Assembly: GCA_031274005.1 (NCBI GenBank)
Contig: JAISQU010000221.1
Span: 1-11,094, forward strand
DNA: 11,094 bases
Direction: 5' to 3'
Origin: Spirochaetales bacterium
GTDB taxonomy: Bacteria > Spirochaetota > Spirochaetia > DTKZ01
Shown here: positions 7,372-11,094 of the stretch, piece after piece
Position numbering within the stretch: the first letter of the stretch is position 1
Layout of the letters: every line of letters begins with the position of its first letter
Translations under genes and position numbers: made by a program
The notes under the pieces: model-generated
Told to the model about the DNA's origin: nothing
What the model saw: the letters and a program-made list of their open reading frames with translations, nothing else
Databases searched by the model: none

Positions 7372-7400
7372 TTGAAAAACCCCCGCCGCTTTGCTATAGT
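7372..7400 (+). promoter_or_regulatory. Promoter in the gap after the cyclase gene
   Basis: TTGAAA (7372-7377) and TATAGT (7395-7400) are separated by exactly 17 bp, each matching 5 of 6 consensus bases. The predicted start is about 7406-7407, more than 200 nt before the next coding start. Overlapping it is a 9-bp direct repeat TTGCTATAG (7391-7399 and 7402-7410). Confidence 0.65.
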
Positions 7401-7405
7401 GTTGC

Positions 7406-7549
7406 TATAGGGAGGATACAGGGCAACAGCGCTTACCCTCACTATAAAAATTAAGTTTCGCTAAGTGCAATAAGACCGTAGGGCGCAAGGGATAGAAGCG
7501 AAAATCCTTTTGGTCTGCCAAAAGATTGCAGCGGATAGCCCGGTTTTTT
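7406..7549 (+). ncRNA. Candidate structured small RNA or long leader
   Basis: No plausible coding frame fills this stretch. Starting at the predicted transcription start, TATAGGGAGG (7406-7415) can pair with CCTCACTATA (7437-7446) with one G-A mismatch. Further on, GGGC (7481-7484) can pair with GCCC (7538-7541), enclosing two smaller stems: GGAT/ATCC (7490-7493 with 7504-7507) and CTTTTGG/CCAAAAG (7507-7513 with 7518-7524, sharing base 7507). The closing stem is followed by GG and TTTTTT (7544-7549), as in an intrinsic terminator. The result would be an RNA of about 140 nt with a 5' stem, a single-stranded A/T-rich middle and a branched 3' end. It could be an independent small RNA or an attenuated leader of the HIT gene. 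I recognise no known RNA family. Pairing was found by eye, without energy calculation. Confidence 0.35.
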
Positions 7550-7615
7550 GCGGTTTTACCGCAAAAAATGCGCTATTATAACCGGGGAAAAGTAAGTGCT
7601 GTTGTCCTGAGGGAG
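7538..7615 (+). repeat. Hairpin-promoter repeat, copy A (upstream of HIT gene)
   Basis: This 78-bp sequence recurs on the minus strand at 10892-10967 with about 86% identity by manual alignment (9 substitutions, one 2-nt gap). It contains a perfect 11-bp hairpin, TTTTTTGCGGT (7544-7554) / ACCGCAAAAAA (7558-7568) with loop TTT, nested inside CCCGGTT (7539-7545) / AACCGGG (7580-7586). It ends at the GGGAG of the HIT ribosome site. The copies differ in a paired position of the hairpin (T-A here, C-G there). Confidence 0.8.
7555..7582 (+). promoter_or_regulatory. Candidate promoter inside the repeat, for the HIT gene
   Basis: TTTACC (7555-7560, 4/6 match) and TATAAC (7577-7582, 5/6 match) are 16 bp apart and would give a leader of about 33 nt before ATG 7622. 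The -35 overlaps the loop and right arm of the hairpin. Copy B conserves the -10 but has TTTGCC as -35. Confidence 0.4.
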
Positions 7616-7621
7616 GATACC

Positions 7622-7966
7622 ATGGCTGATGACACAATCTTCGATAAAATAATCCGAGGGGAAATCCCCGCCGACATTGTGTACGAGGACGAGGCTGTTC
7701 TTGCTTTCCGCGACATCAACCCCCAGGCGCCTGTTCATGTTGTGGTTATCCCCAAAAAAAAGATAACAGGCTTTGATAAAATTTCCGAGTTTTCCGCGGA
7801 CTTTGCCGGCCGCTACATGAGCGGCGTCGCGGCGGCTGCGGCGAAACTTGGCCTGAAAGACGGTTACCGCGTTGTTTTCAACAACGGAAAAGACGGCCAG
7901 CAAACCGTGGAATACATTCACGCCCATATCCTCGGCGGCCGTCAGTTGGGATGGCCTCCGGGGTAG
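7622..7966 (+). CDS. HIT-family nucleotide hydrolase (Hint-like) with altered first triad His
   Basis: A 114-residue protein matching the full length of Hint-type histidine triad hydrolases, cytosolic enzymes that cleave nucleoside phosphoramidates and aminoacyl adenylates. The family pattern is clear: ADDTIFDKIIRGEIPADIVYED at the N-terminus, AFRDINPQAPVHVVVIPKK (28-46), and the C-terminal block GQQTVEYIHAHILGGR followed by WPPG. The triad region normally reads H-x-H-x-H; here it is Y98-I-H100-A-H102. The central nucleophile and last His are present and the first His is Tyr. The start is ATG 7622, 5 nt after GGAGG (7612-7616); an open extension back to 7526 only translates the upstream repeat. 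The oxidoreductase gene starts 3 nt after its stop, so the two are co-transcribed. Confidence 0.9.
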   Translation: MADDTIFDKIIRGEIPADIVYEDEAVLAFRDINPQAPVHVVVIPKKKITGFDKISEFSADFAGRYMSGVAAAAAKLGLKDGYRVVFNNGKDGQQTVEYIHAHILGGRQLGWPPG

Positions 7967-7969
7967 GGG

Positions 7970-8953
7970 ATGCCGAAAAAAATCCGCTGCGCCATTGTGG
8001 GCCTGGGCAGGATAGGCAGTATGCTCGAAGATGACCGCCTGCGCGAAAAACCCTGCACCCACGCGGGGGCGATAGCGGCGGTTTCCGGCTGCGTTCTTGC
8101 CGGAGGCGCCGACACAAATCCCGAACGCCGGGCGCTTTTCGCCAAACGCTGGAACTGCCCCGCTGTGTATTCCGGCGCGGCCCGCATGCTTGAAACCCTG
8201 AAGCCGGACATACTTCACATAGCCACTCACCCGGATTCCCATCTTTACTACGCGCGGCTTGCCGCGAGCTGCGGCGTTCCCGTTGTGGTCTGCGAAAAAC
8301 CCCTCGCGGACAGCCTGGCCGCCGCGCGGGCACTAGCGGAACTCCACAGACAGGGGAAAATTACGGTCATTACGAACCACGAGCGGCGCTACTCAGCCGA
8401 TTACATCCTTGCCCGCTCGCGCGTAACAAGCGGACGTTACGGCAGGCTGCTTTCGCTCGCGGCAAAACTCTACTTCGGCAGAACGCGCAGGCTCAAAGAG
8501 CAGCTTATTCATGACGGCACGCACCTTGCCGACATCATCGCTTTCCTCGCGGGAGGGTATTTGGAAAAGCCCGAAGTTCGCGGAAATCTGAACAAAAAAG
8601 CGGGCACAGCGTTTATTACCGCGCGCATACGGGAAAGCGGAATCCCGGTATGTATTGAATCGGGGGCGGAAAGAGAATATCTGGCGTTCGAACTGGATCT
8701 TGCCTTCAGCCGCGGCCGCATCAGAATAGGCAACGGTTTGTATGAAGAATACGAAAGCCGGGAAAGCCCCTATTACGAAGGCTTCCGCTCCCTCATCAAG
8801 CGGAAGTCCCCGGCCTTTGCCGCGACCGGCTATTTTCTGTCCATGATGAAAGACGCCGCCGCCTGCGTCCGCGACCCAAAAAGGATTCCTGTCTCGGGCG
8901 CGCCTGACGGCTATGAAGCCCTCAGATTTATTCTGTCTCTTGTGAAAGATTAG
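7970..8953 (+). CDS. Gfo/Idh/MocA-family NAD(P)-dependent oxidoreductase
   Basis: A 327-residue cytosolic oxidoreductase. The N-terminal Rossmann domain opens KIRCAIVGLGRIG with G11-x-G13-x-x-G16, then ILHIATHPDSH (81-91) and the hallmark E109-K110-P111 (VVCEKPLAD). The C-terminal alpha/beta domain holds HDGTHLADI (181-189), corresponding to the catalytic D..H region of the family. Members oxidise or reduce sugars, inositols and related polyols; some act on biliverdin or imines. The sequence does not tell which. It follows the HIT gene by 3 nt with only a G-rich, poor ribosome site, suggesting coupled translation. Its final 26 bp overlap the 3' end of the gene on the opposite strand. No promoter of its own is seen. 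Confidence 0.87.
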   Translation: MPKKIRCAIVGLGRIGSMLEDDRLREKPCTHAGAIAAVSGCVLAGGADTNPERRALFAKRWNCPAVYSGAARMLETLKPDILHIATHPDSHLYYARLAASCGVPVVVCEKPLADSLAAARALAELHRQGKITVITNHERRYSADYILARSRVTSGRYGRLLSLAAKLYFGRTRRLKEQLIHDGTHLADIIAFLAGGYLEKPEVRGNLNKKAGTAFITARIRESGIPVCIESGAEREYLAFELDLAFSRGRIRIGNGLYEEYESRESPYYEGFRSLIKRKSPAFAATGYFLSMMKDAAACVRDPKRIPVSGAPDGYEALRFILSLVKD

Positions 8954-10841
8954 CCGCGGCTCCTTCCGCGCCGGCCTGCTGGGCGGCAAGGCCCCCGAAC
9001 AGCATGAGGAACTCTTCTTCCCGGTTTCTGTGGTTGTATTTGGCCATAAAAAGATTCTTTTCGGGAACAAAATACGCGCCTATGTTGTAGTTCTCAAAAC
9101 GCGCGTCAATGCGCCAGGGAATCTTCCACAGTTGAATCTCCGTATACTGCTTTGCGCCGTGAAATACAAAATGATGCGTCTCCCCCACGGGGAACTGAAA
9201 GCGGAAGGTGTATTTTTCCGGCGTAATGGCCGGACTTGTTATAGCCGCCGTATAGAGCCATGCCCCGGCGCCAATCCGGCGGGTCAAATCCACAAAATGG
9301 GGATAATAGGGGTTTGAGCCGGTAAGCGTATAAATATCTTCCGGCGCGATGCGGCCTTCTGTGCCTCTCAGAATTCCTTCCGCCACAAGAATATCTTTCG
9401 GCAAAAAACCCTGCCGGTCAGACAGATTCAAAACGGAAATAATCAAATCGCGCCCTATGGCTTCCAGAACAGGGTCTTTCTCGGCGCTTCCCGCCCGTAT
9501 GCAAATCTGTCCCGCGAGCACGGATAAATACACGTCGATTTTTCCGGGCGCGCTTTCAAGGAAAAACCCCGCCTCTATTTTTATTATGGCGGGGAAAATT
9601 TTACTGTTGATGAGATCCGCAAAGCGCTTTAAGGCCGCCGCGCTCTCCGGATCGCTGTCGGCCGCGTCATAGTAATTGTTCAGCATTCCCAGAGCCGCGG
9701 ACAGAGACACTGTCTGTAGATTAACCGCCGGCGCGAATTTCAGAAGCTCACCCTTCAAGTCCGCGGCGCCCCGCATGGCGGCAAACTGAAGCAGATCCCG
9801 CCTGCTCCATACGGAAGAATCGCGGCTGCGCACAAGGGACATAATGCGGGCGGATTCCCGCTGGTCGTCCGCGAGAAGCCGTTCGGATAAACTCTGAATA
9901 TTCCCCAAAAAAGGAGAAGATAAAAACGTCAGGGAATTCGAATGTTTCCGAGCTGTTTCCTTAACCTGCTCATACGCGGCGCGGTACTCGCCCCGGCGTA
10001 CGGCCTCCGCAAGGTAGGCCGTCACAAGAGTTTCTTTGAAACTGCGGTTGTTAGACTCATTCAGCCATGCGCCCTCTTCCGCCGAATATCTGCCCGCCTT
10101 CCAGCCCTGATACGAACCGCTTATGTATTCGCTCACCTTACGGGTCAGCGCATCCGCGGGTGTTCTGGCATTTCCCACCTGATTCGCGTACCACTGCCTG
10201 AAATCCTCCCTGGTGTCTTGCGCCGGCGGGCCAAAACTCAAAACAGCGGACTCCCCCTCAGGAACAACAACCAGAAGCTGCCGGGCCATATCAATTGAAG
10301 AGTTTTCCGGCAGGGAAAGAAGATAATTTTTTTCCTTGTGGTCAACGGAAAGAATGGGCATGCGCTCAACACTGTTGACCCTCGCCCCCTCCACAACGGA
10401 AAAACCCATAACCAGAGCCTGAACCGTCCCCGCCGCCTGTTTGCCTATAGAAGCGTGAATCGACAAAAGCTCTTTCGAAGAGTCCAGAATAAACGCCAGG
10501 CTTACATTCCGGTCAAAAGAAACCGCAAAACCCGTCTCGGTTTTTTTGTATGCAGCCGGATTCAGCTTATAAGCCGAACCGCCCTGAAAAATAAGCTCCG
10601 CCCCGTAGCGTCCGCCGAAGGCAAAATCAATACCCTTGTAACGCAGATGCAGTTCTTCTATTGCTTTCTCTTTGCTGCTCTTCGCCTCCTCCGCGGACAT
10701 GGTCCCGTTCAGAACCAGTTCCGTAACAGAGTCAAAAAACTTTTCACTCCGCCTCGCGAACTGCAAAAACAGCAGACCGAAGATGATTGCCGCGTAAACC
10801 AGCGGAGTTAAAAAATACGTTCTGTACTGGCGAATACCCAT
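8928..10841 (-). CDS. Unknown membrane-anchored protein, 637 aa
   Basis: I do not recognise the family. From ATG at 10841 the protein begins MGIRQYRTYF, followed by one hydrophobic helix (about residues 9-27, PLVYAAIIFGLLFL) and then RRSEK. It is therefore probably anchored by the N-terminus, with a soluble domain of about 600 residues. Because the basic residues flank both sides, topology is uncertain, though an extracytoplasmic domain is likely. After an acidic/Lys-rich helix (about 45-65) comes a beta-rich part (about 66-210), then a long region rich in predicted helices with repeat-like Ala/Leu spacing (about 230-520), and a C-terminal beta-rich part with many aromatic residues. An in-frame extension upstream to 11006 merely translates the hairpin repeat and is rejected. 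No Shine-Dalgarno precedes ATG. Only low-complexity tail GAEGAAANLSQETE is odd. It may be a lineage-specific envelope protein; that is inference. Confidence 0.8.
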   Translation of the reverse strand: MGIRQYRTYFLTPLVYAAIIFGLLFLQFARRSEKFFDSVTELVLNGTMSAEEAKSSKEKAIEELHLRYKGIDFAFGGRYGAELIFQGGSAYKLNPAAYKKTETGFAVSFDRNVSLAFILDSSKELLSIHASIGKQAAGTVQALVMGFSVVEGARVNSVERMPILSVDHKEKNYLLSLPENSSIDMARQLLVVVPEGESAVLSFGPPAQDTREDFRQWYANQVGNARTPADALTRKVSEYISGSYQGWKAGRYSAEEGAWLNESNNRSFKETLVTAYLAEAVRRGEYRAAYEQVKETARKHSNSLTFLSSPFLGNIQSLSERLLADDQRESARIMSLVRSRDSSVWSRRDLLQFAAMRGAADLKGELLKFAPAVNLQTVSLSAALGMLNNYYDAADSDPESAAALKRFADLINSKIFPAIIKIEAGFFLESAPGKIDVYLSVLAGQICIRAGSAEKDPVLEAIGRDLIISVLNLSDRQGFLPKDILVAEGILRGTEGRIAPEDIYTLTGSNPYYPHFVDLTRRIGAGAWLYTAAITSPAITPEKYTFRFQFPVGETHHFVFHGAKQYTEIQLWKIPWRIDARFENYNIGAYFVPEKNLFMAKYNHRNREEEFLMLFGGLAAQQAGAEGAAANLSQETE

Positions 10842-10848
10842 GGCGGAG

Positions 10849-10854
10849 ATTATA
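10849..10854 (-). promoter_or_regulatory. Perfect -10 box 7 nt before the start codon (leaderless start)
   Basis: The minus strand reads TATAAT, with only CTCCGCC (7 nt) between it and ATG 10841. Transcription would start at or next to the A of ATG. There is no purine-rich ribosome site in between. The -35 region at the right distance (TTCCCC) is poor; TTGAAA at 10862-10867 is too close (7 bp) to serve. Confidence 0.45.
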
Positions 10855-10891
10855 GTATGTTTTTCAAGGCCGGGGAAGGGGTAGGCGAGTT

Positions 10892-10967
10892 CTCCCGGGG
10901 CATCGGCGCTTACTTTTTCCCGGTTATAATGGCGCATTTTTTGCGGCAAAGCCGCAAAAAACCGGGC
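10892..10967 (-). repeat. Hairpin-promoter repeat, copy B (upstream of the 637-aa protein gene)
   Basis: Minus-strand copy of the element at 7538-7615. The hairpin is TTTTTTGCGGC / GCCGCAAAAAA (forward arms 10937-10947 and 10951-10961), nested in CCCGGTT (10919-10925) / AACCGGG (10960-10966). The -10-like TATAAC is at 10923-10928 on the minus strand. Orientation relative to the downstream gene is the same as for copy A. Confidence 0.8.
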
Positions 10968-11094
10968 CAGGAAACCGCAGGGCGAAGCCGTGTGCCTGCA
11001 AAACAAAGCGACACGGCCCGGCGTATACGAAAGCCCCTGCCGTTATACCCCGGCAGCCTGCCTTTAGGCAGGCTGTACGTCGGCTTTTCGGGGG
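10968..11094. other. Inverted-repeat-rich non-coding stretch at the right edge
   Basis: No convincing gene is seen. Several inverted repeats lie close together: CCGGGCC (10962-10968) with GGCCCGG (11015-11021); CCGTGT (10988-10993) with ACACGG (11011-11016); CTGCCG (11037-11042) with CGGCAG (11051-11056); CAGCCTGCC (11054-11062) with GGCAGGCTG (11067-11075), a perfect 9-bp stem; and CGAAAGCC (11028-11035) with GGCTTTTCG (11082-11090). On the minus strand the outer CCGGGCC/GGCCCGG stem is followed by TTTTTT, like a terminator, directly before repeat copy B. The region may encode a structured RNA or be a palindromic intergenic repeat; it continues past the edge. Confidence 0.45.

Noticed and set aside
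7391..7410. Two 9-bp direct repeats TTGCTATAG considered as a transposon target duplication or CRISPR start
   Set aside because: Only 2 nt separate them and no element lies between; they overlap the promoter -10 and are better seen as a local duplication.
7406..7549. tRNA, SRP RNA, 6S RNA or tmRNA
   Set aside because: No cloverleaf with T-loop, no SRP tetraloop motif and no long 6S-type bubble could be found by eye.
7526..7621. N-terminal extension of the HIT protein
   Set aside because: It translates the hairpin repeat; the HIT family starts at the ADDTIFDKII segment right after a ribosome site.
10842..11006. 55-residue N-terminal extension of the 637-aa protein
   Set aside because: It too translates the hairpin repeat (similar to the HIT extension), which explains the open frame without coding function.

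Overview
The window reads like an accessory metabolic region of a moderately GC-rich diderm bacterium, most plausibly a spirochaete of the Treponema group. The pointers are a solute-binding protein that carries a lipobox, textbook sigma-70-type promoters, and a large single-anchor protein of no recognised family. This placement is an inference from protein style; no rRNA or other marker gene is present.

Left part (1-1790, minus strand): two fold-type II PLP enzymes in tandem. A 491-residue PLP-dependent protein (GTG start) is followed after 17 nt by a threonine-synthase-like protein with an N-terminal zinc ribbon, which is cut by the window edge.

Centre-left (1791-7367): a divergent promoter region separates these genes from a plus-strand operon. 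The operon encodes a lipoprotein solute-binding protein, a two-domain ABC ATPase, two RbsC-type permeases and a Cyclase-family metal-dependent hydrolase. A near-consensus promoter is followed at once by an array of three identical 9-bp half-sites (operator-like), and a hairpin plus T-run lies between the binding-protein gene and the ATPase gene. The layout suggests uptake of a small molecule, hydrolysis of an amide or lactam-like bond by the cyclase, and further processing by the PLP enzymes. The substrate cannot be read from the sequence.

Centre-right (7368-8953): a 254-nt gap holds a good promoter followed by about 140 nt of potentially structured non-coding DNA ending in a T-run, a candidate small RNA or leader. 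Next comes the first copy of a 76-78-bp hairpin repeat, then a two-gene unit: a HIT-family nucleotide hydrolase whose first triad His is Tyr, and a Gfo/Idh/MocA oxidoreductase.

Right part (8928-11094): a 637-residue membrane-anchored protein of unknown function on the minus strand. Its 3' end overlaps the oxidoreductase gene by 26 bp, and it appears to have a leaderless start. The second copy of the hairpin repeat lies upstream of it in matching orientation, followed by a stretch rich in inverted repeats that runs to the window edge.
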